From positions 10,416,001-10,480,000 of the forward strand of contig JAGUCH010000001.1 of the NCBI GenBank assembly GCA_019096065.1: 64,000 bases of DNA, written 5' to 3'. This DNA is from Paracyclopina nana (lineage: Eukaryota; Arthropoda; Copepoda; Cyclopoida; Cyclopettidae). A model generated the notes under the pieces. It saw only the letters and a list, made by a program, of their open reading frames with translations. It was not told the origin of the DNA and ran no database searches. Below, piece after piece: positions 23,101 to 34,899 of this stretch (the stretch's first letter is position 1; the number at the start of each line of letters is the position of its first letter). A program made the position numbers and the translations under genes.

Positions 23101-25437
23101 CAGCCTCGTCATTCGCTTGACCAGCCTAGAGGAAATGGACAAAATCTCATCCCCATCCGAGAGCGTGCCCCAAGTGCATTTGGTACGGGTTGACGGACTC
23201 CCCTTGGAACAGCACTGGACGAACAGCCGATTGACGAACTCGTTGGCTTTGCTGCCACCGTCGAAACGAAGGCCAAGCCCCAACTTTTCACCTGGCAGCC
23301 GGTAAATGACTATATCCTCCTCCACAGAGCTCAAATTTCGGACAGTCGTCGATGAGCTGCTTTCACTTGAGCTTCGACGGCAAGGCAGCGTGTGAATGGC
23401 TTTGTCGTCTTTTGCCCTTTGAGGCAGCCTGAAAATTGAATTTATTTGCGATTGAAAAGGACATCAAGGGGGAATAAAGTGAAAGCTTTTCCCAGACCTA
23501 ATTGCAAATCTGTCCTTCTTGTGACGTTAAATGTATTCCTTTTCCCTCTGAACATGAAAATGCTCGTCATTTTATGAAATGAAAATAGAATGATAACGAG
23601 AAAACAACCTTTCCATGTTGATGCTTTCTTTTGCTGCTGTTTCTCCCAAAAGCATTCTGTGAAAATAATGGAAAAAGCATCGTTTCCACCTTTACCTTTC
23701 TCTCTTGTAATCTATATTATGAAACGATCTACATTACAGTGTAGGAAATTAATTGAAATCTACATGAGAAAAGCTTGTGGGTAGTTGAAAGTTTTCCGCA
23801 TAAAAGCAGCCAAATCGGCAGCAGCAACTTTACACTGGTGAAATGTGAGCCAAGCACAGTAATAAGGGTAATTGAGTGGCCATCGTGTGAAAGGCTGGCT
23901 AATTACCGGTTGACCTTATACACCCTGATACAGTAATAATGGGCACACTCACCAGATTAAGGTAAGTACAGCGGTTTCACGTGAATGAAACTTATCGAAA
24001 AGATGATCGTTTACTCGTGGTTATACAACAGCACTTCAAGCGGTAATCAAAATACGCCCTCACCTGACACCGACGATGCTGTTGTCACTGCTGACACTTG
24101 AGCTCCTTCGCACTTTATTGGTTTTAATTTGCACAGTGACCGGTCCTGATGGCCTTTCGTGGCTGCTACTCAAGCTGGGCGTTCTGCTAATAAGCGAATT
24201 TTTGCGCCTTTGTTGGAGTCTTTCTGCTGTCTTTCCACCAATTTCAAGCACAGTGACGAATCCATCTGGTCTGGAATTGGAAGAGGCTCGTCTGACCAAA
24301 CTGCTGGCAGAACTTGCACGACTTGCAACCATGATTTTCCCACACCTGCCGCCAGCAGTGCTGCTCGTTGTAGCGCTTGTTGTATGCGGGCCCGAAGAAG
24401 AAGAAGACGATTTCCTGCCACCGCCGCGGCTTCTGGCGTCCAAACTGTTGGTCATCACCACGTCACTTGGGAGGATGCTTCTCAATTCAGACACAGAGAT
24501 GCTGACCACCGTGACGAAAGGGGTGGCGGAAGAAGCCCTGAAATGAGACGAGTCACTTGCATATTTGCTCAAATTTGCAGCTTTTATATAAGCCTGGAAG
24601 GCAGGAAAAATTAAGGATTGCAAAATGCTGGGATTTACGAGGATGATGAAACTCACTCGCTCGCTCATACCAGCAATTATAAGCCTTTGGAAACTCCTCG
24701 GCTGGGCAATTAGGCATATTTGGCAATTGGCACCGCACGCGCACTTTTGCTAGCATTTCCTCGTTTGAGGAGGATGAGCATTAAATGGCAAAACAATCGC
24801 TTTGGCAAAGCCACTTTTGTTTGCTTCAGACTTTCCCGAGATTAGGCTATGCAAGGCAGTACACGAGAGGCCATTAAAATGTTGACAAAACAAGCTCGTT
24901 GGAATTGCAGTTTCAATTGTCAGCCGAGGGAAAAACTCCAGGTGCTTGGCGAACAAAGTGGGGTATGTTATTCCACAGGTAATTTGCAACCTTTAAAATA
25001 CTAGCTAAACAATGTTCAAAGGAAGATTCCTACAAAACATGAGATGCGCCTGGACAAAAGGCCTAATTTGCTCGACATTTAAAAAATGCCATTACATTAC
25101 TCGCAGCATCATATCGAGAGAAATGAGCATGAAGAATGACGTAACGCATTTTTCATGTTCTTATGAATGATCGCACCAGTATTTTCTTCATACGTGCACC
25201 AGTTAGTCGCTACGTGCACGGTTGAATACTTTGCTAATGGTTTATTCAGATCGCGTGAGAAAAATTACTTCCTGGGTTACCTAGCCGACTCTGGTTTTTT
25301 CTTCTGACTCGGAGCCAAATCCGATGAAGAGTCTGTGGATGAAGCGGATGCAGCTGATTTTGACGAGCCTGAAAAGTCCGCGGGATAGCCAGAATCGTCT
25401 CCAAAGCTGCTCACATCCGAGGAATGAGTGGACATTG
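7675..25437 (-). CDS. Three-PDZ scaffold protein, pro-IL-16/PDZD2/Big-bang-like
   Basis: The gene probably encodes a cytoplasmic scaffold binding C-terminal tails of partners. I assembled 14 coding exons in continuous phase: 25281-25435 (ATG at 25435, two bases after an acceptor), 24064-24537, 23079-23428, 21814-22703, 20621-21012, 20089-20180, 18904-18951, 11612-11796, 9199-11457, 8671-8829, 8487-8615, 8258-8420, 8049-8192 and 7675-7985 (TAG stop). This gives 1,916 codons, or 1,896 if the 60-nt segment 22375-22434 is spliced out. PDZ1 lies near residues 249-335, PDZ2 near 1634-1725 and PDZ3 near 1772-1857. The linkers are Ser-rich and probably disordered. PDZ2-PDZ3 in tandem near the C-terminus resembles pro-IL-16 and PDZD2. 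The phase agreement is strong evidence for the model; orthology is inferred from motifs, and 5' UTR exons were not found. Confidence 0.85.
8258..8829 (-). CDS. PDZ2, three exons of the PDZ scaffold
   Basis: Exons 8671-8829, 8487-8615 and 8258-8420 are joined in phase 0 at both junctions. They encode [12 protein letters not shown], the binding loop [52 protein letters not shown] and EVVLVLSR. The loop reads SIGI in place of the common GLGF and is followed by [11 protein letters not shown], a variant seen in penultimate PDZ domains of this type. Introns are 55-70 nt. Confidence 0.87.
9199..11457 (-). CDS. Long Ser-rich exon of the PDZ scaffold
   Basis: This 2,259-nt exon (753 codons, phase 0 at both ends; acceptor tttttcag, donor gtaaat) encodes the linker between the N-terminal part and PDZ2. 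It is dominated by Ser, Thr, Arg and Lys with many SxxS and RxxS patterns (for example [16 protein letters not shown]), suggesting disorder and phosphorylation. A possible short helix reads [20 protein letters not shown]. No folded domain is recognised. The opposite strand has long open frames here only because of the codon bias of this exon. Confidence 0.85.
11612..11796 (-). CDS. Proline-rich exon of the PDZ scaffold
   Basis: This exon encodes [16 protein letters not shown] and then a segment with PPPPP and FPPDYRD. The PPxY-type PPDY could bind WW domains and PPPPP could bind EVH1 or SH3 domains; both are inferences from motif alone. Its first codon is completed by a G that can come either from the micro-exon at 18904-18951 or from the alternative first exon ending at 12889, so it is the join point of two possible isoforms. 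Confidence 0.78.
12889..13282 (-). CDS. Alternative first coding exon of the PDZ scaffold
   Basis: An ATG at 13282 opens 131 codons plus one base (G) before a donor, GGAG|gtagcc. That phase fits the exon at 11796, making an Asp codon across the junction. The short form would be 1,247 residues and would lack PDZ1. The encoded text is acidic and low-complexity but protein-like ([17 protein letters not shown], six Ala, [18 protein letters not shown]). It lies inside the 7.1-kb intron 18903-11797. It could instead be an unrelated open frame; only transcripts would decide. Confidence 0.5.
13310..13345 (-). promoter_or_regulatory. Candidate TATA region for the internal start
   Basis: On the minus strand the sequence CAGTATATAGTATGTATATG lies about 30-60 bases before the ATG at 13282. 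The spacing suits a core promoter with a very short leader. This is suggestive only. Confidence 0.25.
18904..18951 (-). CDS. 48-nt micro-exon of the PDZ scaffold
   Basis: It is bounded by ttgttccag and gtaagc and encodes [16 protein letters not shown], with phase 1 on both sides matching the neighbouring exons exactly. Because its length is a multiple of three, skipping it would keep the frame. Confidence 0.72.
21814..23428 (-). CDS. PDZ1 region, two exons of the PDZ scaffold
   Basis: Exon 23079-23428 encodes a Ser-rich lead, then [20 protein letters not shown], a cysteine-containing strand (LFVQCC), [12 protein letters not shown] and [12 protein letters not shown]. The last strand, [10 protein letters not shown], begins exon 21814-22703, so the exon junction cuts the PDZ just before its final beta strand. 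The long form [12 protein letters not shown] is a Big-bang-like binding loop. The rest of the second exon is Ser/Thr/Arg-rich linker. A possible 60-nt intron, 22375-22434, lies inside it. Confidence 0.83.
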
Positions 25438-25995
25438 CTGAAAAAGTTGGCAAAATTAAAGGGCTCGCTAATATTGGAATTCCATGTCCTTACGAGCAAA
25501 AGTGGGTGCGCTCGTAATAAACAAGCGTGGGACGAAAACTGAGACACAAATTGTCGAGGATTGGGATGAGAGTGATATTTTGAGTGGCATAATAAATAAT
25601 TACATGCACACTCCTATGGCAAGTGCGCAAGTTTTTCTGCAGATTTTTGATAGGTTCAACTAGAGCCTACTGCTACACACAAGCATGCAGTATGCTAAAT
25701 CCAAAGACATATGGCGTGAAATATGAGAGAGCAACAGTTGCTTAAAGATGAGCTACTACTGTTTGGTCTATGGCAGCAAGTGAAGAATAAAAATTCCCAA
25801 ATTGGCTTCTCTTACGAAATTTGAGTTGTATTCTCGTTTATTAGACCACCCAATCAACAAAAGCCAAAAAAGTGGTATTTTGTGACCTTATGCGAGATGA
25901 TTTACTGGATGTATTGTCTGAGTACTCTTAGCCCCCACAAAACACCTCCAGGTGCTGCTTTACGACACCCCACAGAATACGTTGCCGAGGAGGCT

Positions 25996-26163
25996 GGCTT
26001 AGTCTTTCGCAAGTTTTGCATAGTCACGCTATTTAAATAGCTCATAACATAAAACGAATTTAAATAGCAGCTATTTAAATACATCCAGAGGCTATTTAAA
26101 TACATTTTATGCTATGAGCTATTTAAATAGCGTGACTATGCAAAACTTGCGAAAGACTAAGCC
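25996..26163. repeat. 168-bp foldback, GGCTTAGTCT termini
   Basis: Arms of about 59 bp begin GGCTTAGTCTTTCGCAAG and end with the reverse complement. The arms and the loop contain several ATTTAAAT boxes. The termini resemble those of the foldback at 27848-27992, so the two may belong to one MITE family. No flanking duplication is clear. Confidence 0.88.
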
Positions 26164-27847
26164 ACAATTGTCTTTTTCACCCGTTTTCCAACATATTTCA
26201 TTATTTTTAAGGAAGACGCTCAAAGGTTTTCCTCCAATGAAAGTACTATAGTTTATAGCTTGCCTAGAGGGATGCCACACGGTAATTGCTGAGCGCAAAT
26301 GAGACCTCCCCAAAGTGAAAGTGGAAGAAAACCTCATATTGTCTTAATGTCGCGCTCCCTGTGCGATATTTCGAGAACTTCCTCTGTAGCAACAAATTTC
26401 AATTTTCCCCTCAAAAAGCGAAAGTTTGCTTTATCTGTGTCACCATCATCATCCTCGTTTCAGAGCCCAAGTGCAATCGATGTCCGCATGGGTGATTAAT
26501 AACCTTACTCCGCAATAAAAAATGGAAGTCAACTTGAAATTACTCTCTCCCTCGCTCGTTCAGCTTGCTAAATACACTTTCAAGCTCGCAGCTCTAAAGC
26601 AAAAAAGATTGCTTTGAGCTTAATTCATAGTTAAAAGCCTCGTAACAACGGCGGATACCCGTCATGGCAAAATCTCAAAATAGCTTGCTGAACAAACAAT
26701 TGTTATAAAAATTCATGCACCAAAATAGACGCGCTCGACAAATATTTTTTTCAAAATTAATGCAGTGTCCAATGACCTTAAAATCTAATAGCTCATATGT
26801 AAATTAGGTGGGTTTAAGCTGCTGCTGTTGACTTTACTCATGATTAAACGTCTTGCACCTGAAGCCTTCAAAATCAGCGCCAAGTATGTTTTTTCTTCAA
26901 AGTTGACCCGAGACTTGAGGTTTCGCAAGAAACCAGATGTGCTTTACTACTCTGATATGCTTGAAAGGATTTGCAGCCAATTACCAAGTTTCTCTTCTCT
27001 CGTGCATATCTCACTCACATATCGAAATGACTTGCGCGTATATACAGCACGCCAAGATAAAAATGGTCGAGATAGCTAAGAGGGCGTGGCATCAGGTAAA
27101 AATGCGTCAGCTCATTCACTCATTACAGTCGTCAAAGTGCGATGGTTTCAATGAAAATGTTTTTTATGGTTACACAGCTGTTTTGATAAGTAAGCTGGCT
27201 TGGCAACGGCTCTCTCAATTTCATGATATTAAGTAAATAGCCAAAAGTTTCCTTCCATCCTTTTGCAAAAATGTATTTTTTTCCAATGCAAGCCAGGTGT
27301 GAGATAAATATAGGTGACACCAGCATGACTTGTCAAGCAACTTGACCAAGAATGGCACAACAGAAAGAGTGCATTGCCAAAAATGAGACATACAGTCGTC
27401 CAAGTTGCCACATAATTTTGTTTGTGGACTTCAAAAGCTTCTTGACATTTTAATCATGTGGTCCTATGATAAAAGACAAAACAAGGTACATTTCCATAAT
27501 AACATGACGAGTACTTTGCCAGGCCAAAAAAGCCTTTGATCTTGTCTTGTAACTAATTTACTCCAAAATAGAGTGTTTTCTGAGCCGCAAGTGATCTGAC
27601 AAGAGTTCAAGTCGGTATATGCGTAATTTTTTCAGGCCAACTTCTCAAATATTTGAATGGCACACAGATAATAAGTGGCCCAAATAGCGTGGGCCTCGCT
27701 AGCTAGAAGAAATATTGGGATGGCTGGAGGCTTCTTTGTACCACCATAACCTGCTGCTGGACATATCTATTTCTAGAAGAAAAAAGGCAACACAGACGAA
27801 TTGCAGAATTATTGGATCCATTTGTCTAACTAAAAAACTCTGACTAT

Positions 27848-27992
27848 GGCTTAGTCTCTTCTGGAGATTTCATAGTGACCAAGCCACGGTCATTATCGTT
27901 TCTTATGTACTGAGTAGGTTGCGATGGAACTACATAAGAATCGATAATGACCGTGGCTTGGTCACTATGAAATCTCCAGAAGAGACTAAGCC
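27848..27992. repeat. 145-bp foldback, GGCTTAGTCT termini
   Basis: Arms of about 60 bp begin GGCTTAGTCTCTTCTGG and match almost perfectly in inverted orientation around a loop of about 25 bp. The element is flanked by TAT on both sides, a possible 3-bp target duplication. Non-autonomous, no coding capacity. Confidence 0.88.
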
Positions 27993-30900
27993 TATGAGCA
28001 TTAATTGCAAAATTTCTGCTTTCCGCAGGAAATTGATCCCTCCTGTCCAGGAAATGCACACTTGAGTTAATTTTTCCATCCTAACAGCATGGCTTAAAAA
28101 TTAAAGCTCGATTTACTCCCTTTATGGTCAGCTCAAGCATCATTCGTCACAAGTCATGGCTGCCATTTTAAATTTCAGTCACGTTTCTTTCTGACACGAC
28201 CGAGTTACAAACGATTATCTGCAATAACATCACTTCAAGTCATCGATTAAGTGACAGCATCGTAATCTATCCCCAATTAGTTTGAGACTGTTGCGGGTAA
28301 AAAATGTAATGTACCTGCTGGCCTAATTCTCCAAATTTGGGATCAGCTTTCTGTATTTTCGTTGAATCATGATGGGCTCCATGACAATTGATCCATTCTC
28401 TCACAGAAAATTGAATGCTCACCAGCACCATCTAATCATTTTGATTTTCACCGCTAACATGTTCATGCCATGCCAAGTCAGGGTCATGTGACCCCATGAG
28501 AAGCGTATTTTGGGGCTTCATTGACTCGCGCTATTATTGGGAGAAATCTCGATCCAGGATATGCAGAATTGCTTTTGAACAACAATGGAACCGTAGCTTC
28601 TTGCGGATTACGAGCAATAGCTGCAATCTTAAGAAAATCACTGAAAAACTAGGACAATAGCGACTTTCATAAAAAAATGAGTTTCAAAGTTAATCTATTC
28701 ATGAATAAGTTTTTGCTAGAGGTGAGCACGATCAACATCAGAAAAAATGGCGACTTGCTCTGTTTGCATTTGGCTATCAGGTGCGCTATGCTACAGTGAA
28801 GGTCTAAGATTAGAGCACGGAAAAACCTTTGGATAAAAGTGAGAGTGTGGTGCATCTTGGGGCCATATACTATGTCATGATCACCGCCAGAAAAAGAGAA
28901 GTGTGATAGAGTATTAAGCAGCGTTTAGATACTTCAATGATGCTATGGTAACATGCTGCTAGGAAATTTTATTTGCACGAAATCGGCTTTTTTGTGGGCA
29001 TTTTTTCTCTTCAGTCGATAGTTAAAATTGCAAAGCTAAATTAGTCTCTAGAAGGCAATATGTAGCAAAAAAGCTCGATCGGCAAAGTGAGTTGACACAT
29101 GAGGAAAACCGTTGCATTTTTGTAAAAAACGATACCTCAAAGTACCTCTATAAATGAAATGAAATCAATATTGAAAAAGTGTTTTCCAGAATCAGTTTAG
29201 GGCAGCAGAAACGCAAAAATAGGCTTAAGGCCAGACTTTGACAAGGTACATCATCACGTATTCTTGTTTTACACTTAGACTATTAGCCCTACGTGTTTGG
29301 CCTTGTTGTGTCTTTGCAAAAATCTTGAAATAAATTGTTTGGACGCGCCATGATCCATTTATCCAAGGTCTTTGAAAGAATGGACTTAAAGTAGCTCAAC
29401 AGCTAACGGCTTGAAAATGATTGTCCTATCAACATGATGCTCTAAAAAAATAAGATAATGCAATAATTGAGGAAAGTACGAAGAAAATTGACTGAATTAT
29501 CTACTCTACTACACCCACAGAAGTTGTGATGCTTTTTGTGGCCTTTCAAAGCTATGAGTCGAAAAATTTCTGACACCTTTTCATAGTGGCAATACATACT
29601 GTATCTTGTGGGTGAAATGGCAAAACGTCAGAATGACGAAAGCTCACCCTGATATATGAGCTTACTTAAATTGCTCAAATTCTAGCCAATCTAATAGCTG
29701 AGTCTAGTTAAGCATGCCGATTCGAATGTCTCTTGCTAGAACTCTTTTTGGTGTCAAAAGGTATTATCAGTCAAATTACAAGGTATGACTAGCTAACAAA
29801 GCAGACTAATCCAATAAATTCCATGTCCATCCATAATAGCAAGCAAGATTATCCTATATCTATGGTAATTAATCTGGAGGCAGAAAAATGTCCTTTTAAG
29901 GTAAATGCATCGTGAGCCACGAAATTTGCCTTTATTTCCTTGATTGCAGCCACACCTGAGCAGAATCTTGGACTACCCAGCTTGAGATCAGGCATGTTTG
30001 CCAAAAAGTCGATCAAAATTGACTTAGGAGGATGCAGTTAGCCCCACTACTTCAAGGCCTAGCAGGACGTTTAGCACCATTGGATTCAAGACTAACATTT
30101 TACAATGCAATCCTTGCATTAGCAAGATTCGCTCATTTCTCAATTGCAGCTTTTCTTCTAAATACATTTTGAAACGAGTGCTCATCTTACCAAATCTAGA
30201 TTAGCCTTCCTTTCTCTCACCTTCTAGCAGCAGAGTTGATTTTCCAGACGTAACTGCTTTTCTTTCAAAAAGATCATATTTCAGTTTTTCTTGAAAAATT
30301 GCAAAAGGTAATTTGAGCCTTACGGCCCTTTTATGCAGCAGTCTTTTTCTCAAGCGCATAGTAATTTAGAGACAAAAAGACATTTGTGCAAAAATCTGGC
30401 GCTTTCCTCTCTCATTGTTCTGCCGTGACAATGAGACGACATCATCTAAAATCATTGAGCAAATTGCTATTTTTGCCTTGAGGAAAATTAACCGTATTCT
30501 TTAACGACAACTGAAGCCACGTTTCAACTCAGTAATGTAGTGCAAATGTCTTGGCTAAATGAAAAACAAGGCCCTTCTTGAAATTTGCTAGAAGATGTCA
30601 ATTAGCAGAATTTGCAAGCACTGTGGGCAGATCCTGTGTGGCTAAGGCCTAAGTGTTTGCCTATGCAAATGAGCATTTACAACCGAAATTACTATGGCTG
30701 CTAATATTATGCAAAGTACCACACAAACACAAAATTCATCCATTTTCGCAAAGTAAATAATTTTGGAAATGTCTCTACTTTGCTGCCTACCTGATGATTA
30801 TTAACCCATATAGACGTACTTGCAAAAACTAAGCCACCTACGCACATGAAAACTAAATAATGCTAAGATGAGTAAATTGGTGCTATCCTACCTTAAGAAT

Positions 30901-33856
30901 TGCTTCAGTCAAATTATCCACTTTTGCAGCAGCTGCATTGGCCTCAAATCACTCATTCGTGCGTTGTAGAGTTTAAAAACCTTTCAGGTTCCAACCGCAA
31001 CTAAAGCAAACTTGAATTTTTTGCTGCTGCTGGATGTTGTTTGGCCACCCACATATGATGGGCGTCAAAGCGATTCATTCGTCCCAAAATTAACCACTGA
31101 AATGCGGGAGCAGAAGCAAACCTATTGGATTTTCACTTGATTAGACCACCCACTCTTAAATCGATGACTGATTCTGCTGCTCACTTGGCAAAGTAAAAGA
31201 TCTTCAGCACTGGAGGGAAATCTTGCCAGAAATGATGTCCTGTATATGCCTAAGAAGTGCCCTCGGGCCTTTGGGCGCGCGTGAAGAGGTTCGTACCGCG
31301 TTGCACACACCGCACACGCACCGCACAGGAGAAATCCCCCTTCGTATGCTCCATAGTGTGCCCCAAACTGCGTAACCGAACCACAAGCCTTGTTAGTAGT
31401 CCAGCCTGGAATAATGAGGCATCAATGGCAAATTTCTGCAAGGCTCTGATAACATTAGAAATTATCCATTTCTTCCCGAACTTTTTGATGACATTTCAGC
31501 ATAGATTTCTTCCTAACCAAAAGAGCAAAGTTGACGCATAAGATTTTAATAATTTAGGCATCCCAGCCAAAGAATAGAAATATCCCATGATAAAACAGGG
31601 CACTTGCAATACAGCTACTATTCAGATAAACTCCAGACGCCTGGCTATTTTTCAACTTACCCAAATTGGACGCCTGAGAGAACGAAGCTGGAACAGAATG
31701 TAATCAAGTCATTTATGAGCGAAGGGAGAAGCAGGTAACATTTACCCGACCTTACTTTGTTGTCATGACAGATTTTCCTCGAGAAAAAAGGCTGATGTGA
31801 AATTGCCTTTTTGCTATTCTCTCTCGCCGTGTCATCATCATGTCGGAATTTCGATTTCGTTCCGTGAAAATGGTTGAGAGTTTGAGGATGTGAAATCTTC
31901 ATCTTGAGCACAAATCGAAATCGCGTCATGGTCGCTAAGCTCAACAGCCGATGCCATTCCGTTGGTCTAACCATGATAAGTACGAGTAACGAGTGTCACG
32001 CGCCAACGTACGAGTGTTTGTTTATTTACATTGTTGCCAATGACAGAGCAGCCAGATCGATAGATTACTAATTGCCCTAATCCAAGTGTGTGTTTGCCAC
32101 TTGCGTAAACTGATCAAAACGTACTGCGAGAAGCTCTTACCTCTAAACTACTTTGGGCAAATTGTAAAGGTTACGTTATTCATTTTTCACGTCAGATAGC
32201 ATTTGCAACCTTCACTGCTTTTAGCGTGATGATAGTGAGGGGAAAATCAAGCGTCAATTACCCAAACTGATAACACCTCGACGAGTTCAAGCAGCCAATT
32301 TTGAGCGCGTAATTCAAAGCATGCTAACTCTGTTCATGATGTGTAGCATTTTTAGCTGATAGTCATGCAATTATAGTGGTTTCAAATCGGTATGCGAGCG
32401 TCTCAAGAATTATTCAAAAAGCAAAACTCCACTTCGCCAATTTAACAAGCATCAACAGACCTAAATGGCATAAGGCATGCTCAATCAAGGCAAATGAAGG
32501 TTCTGCCGAATTCTCCTTTGTTCAATATGCAGTCAACGTTGGTGTTTAGCATTTGGACCAAAAGGATACCTAGAATGATAATTAAAACCGCAGCTTCTGT
32601 TTCCGTTTAAAACCTAACTAGACTTAGTATTAGCATGCATCTCCCATTATGGGGACTCTGTACTTACCTTTCATTACCTTTCTATTTTTATTGGTCTTTT
32701 TGAACGCATTTTTTTTATCAAAAACTGAATGAAAGATGACGCGAGCGCATTATTCTCCTTGGACACCCAACAAACAGCATCTTCCATTGAGTGTGTAACC
32801 CGAGGCAACACTTAATTATTGCGCCAAATTCGAGTACCTTACAACACACACCCAAAAATCACCATCAGATGAGCAAATTGGGAGGAATACGGATTCACTC
32901 CTCCGCAAATCGATCTAGGCGTACATACTGAGAATTAGATTCTAAGCAACTTTTGCTTAAATAACTTTTTCCAAATACAATCCTTATTGAAACTATGATT
33001 TTTAAAACTCTTTAACTTTAACCACTATTATTTCAGTAAATATAACTTTTTAGCTCTTAAAAGCTTATTTAATCTGATGATTTTACAAGTATCTTTGAGA
33101 AACATTTAATGAATTATGATCTTAAGTTGCTATTAATGCTACATTTTTAGTTTTTAGTTTTTGCAGTTTCAACCACTTTTCACCAGGTGGCACTCCAAAA
33201 TCTGCTGACTCTTCAAAAGAGCGAAGCAAACTGAAATGTGGAGCACTGCACTAGCTACAAAAAATAACTTGTGTAGATTATTTTTTATGAACTTCCCAAA
33301 AAGTAATATTATTTTTGCTACTAAAAATATCATGAAATGAAGTAAAACGGCCTCACAATTACAATTAGTTAAAAAATACCTATAAGCGGTTTTTATTAGG
33401 GATATAGCTGCTTGCATTTCATTTTTTTGAAAGGTTGAGTGACTTTATTTAAAAATGTTGAGAATCAATTTTTTGAGTTTGAATGTGATTTTGGACACCT
33501 AAACAAACGAAAACATGTGTCATGCCTCAAAGTGGGAAATTCAAACTCTGATTTTTAAAATCATATTTATAAACAATATTAGGTTACAATCATAAAAATA
33601 AACTTGCTTAAATCTTAGATTTATCCAACATGTCAATTACTTTTGACAAAAAATTGCACAAAACATCTTTAAAGTAGCTATTATGTAATTAATTATATTT
33701 TTATTTATTAAGATTCAGAAAAAGTCATTCAATAAAAAAGTTAATGTGGCAAAAGTTGCTTAGAATCTAATTATCAGTTTGTATGCCAATGTTTAGGTAA
33801 ATCTATTTAGCCAACTCCGAGATACACCCAAACTGCACCATCTTTGAAATGATATA

Positions 33857-34440
33857 AAGTAAAAATCGAGTGGCAACTTTGCGGGCTCGAGCTTGCGAGA
33901 GCCAAATGATGCTACGAGATTTTTACTTTGTAAAATGAGCTCAGGTATTTTGAAAGCCTGTTTTATAATTTGTTTACATATATATACGATTTTATATGAT
34001 GGAAAGTAATTTTCAAATGTTAATGAAGTTACCAGACCAGGCAATCTCGACTTAGCATCTAATCCATTACTTTGAAGGGTTGGGTTGAGAGGCCCTCAGT
34101 AGGGCAAGAGTAGTTGAAAGTGTCAATCAATTAAAATCTGTGCATTTGAATTTGGCTCTTTTTGGATCTAAAAGATGTGTTAGATTAAGTTTTGTCTGGT
34201 GTCTCTGGTAGAGACTCTACTCTTCTACTAAGCTTAGCTCAGCATAGAAGAAGAATAAAAAGAAATTCTAGCAACAATTTTTCTAACTGCATTGGTATGA
34301 GCTCAGTCAATGGAGCGCCAGACTCTTAATCTAGATGTTCAGGGTTCAAACCCCATATGGGAAAAAGGCATTTTTCTCCTTTTTTCTGCAATGGAATTTA
34401 CTTCATGGACAATATCATGGTCTCTGGTGAAACAGAGGAG
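33857..34440 (+). repeat. Dispersed repeat with a tRNA-Lys-like segment
   Basis: This copy matches 54828-55400 over several hundred bases in the same orientation. It opens with a small inverted repeat (AAGTAAAAATC...GATTTTTACTT), then carries CGATTTTATATGATGGAAAG and, at about 34288-34365, a tRNA-like stretch with GAGCTCAGTC, an AGACTCTTAATCT anticodon arm (anticodon CTT, Lys) and the B box GGTTCAAACCC. Acceptor pairing is poor, so I read it as a tRNA-derived repeat and not a working tRNA gene. Confidence 0.7.
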
Positions 34441-34810
34441 CAACACACCTTATAATAGTATTTTATATACTGTAATATGATTTCCTTGTGTTATAATTCA
34501 GTTTACCGATCCGACTCAGCTGTTTTATGTCACAGTTTTTTTCCAAGCAATTTGGGGGATATTAAATACTTAATGGCACTGGAATCAAATTTGAGGGATT
34601 TTAAGTAATTTAATGCCCTCATATTCCATGGAACTAATCCAAATTCCCTAGAAGTTAGAAAAAGAGAGGATAATCCTAGGTTTGCTGCTCCGACAGTTAG
34701 ATCAGCATACCAATACTCTAACCACTTAGCTAAGGAAAAAACATGAAAATTTTATGCTGTGTATAGGACTTAACCATAATTCAAGCAAAATAGAGAAATA
34801 AAAAAAAAGT

Positions 34811-34893
34811 TAAGGAATGACTGGGGTTTGCACCCTAGACTCCTAAATCAAGAGCCAAGCGCTCTAACCATTGTACCATAGGAGCACCTCTGG
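34811..34893 (-). pseudogene. tRNA-like sequence, anticodon unclear
   Basis: On the minus strand there is an A-box-like TATGGTACAATGGTTAGAGC and a B-box-like GGGTGCAAACCCC about 45 bases later. The anticodon arm does not pair well enough to fix an identity. A second, poorer tRNA-like stretch lies at about 34650-34735, also on the minus strand. Confidence 0.4.
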
Positions 34894-34899
34894 AAATAT

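Larger units (their letters stand above)
25438..33856. other. Gene-free stretch upstream of the PDZ gene
   Basis: About 8.4 kb of AT-rich sequence without a recognisable gene on either strand. It holds two foldbacks (listed separately). A minus-strand open stretch near 31.8-32.0 kb has a donor-like gtaagg, but joining it to the ATG exon breaks the frame, so at most it is a 5' UTR exon. The promoter of the long PDZ transcript should lie in this interval but I cannot place it. Confidence 0.5.

Noticed and set aside
31657..31974. Minus-strand open frame as an upstream coding exon of the PDZ gene
   Set aside because: A donor-like gtaagg exists, but joining to the exon at 25437 puts a stop in frame soon after. 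At most it is a 5' UTR exon.
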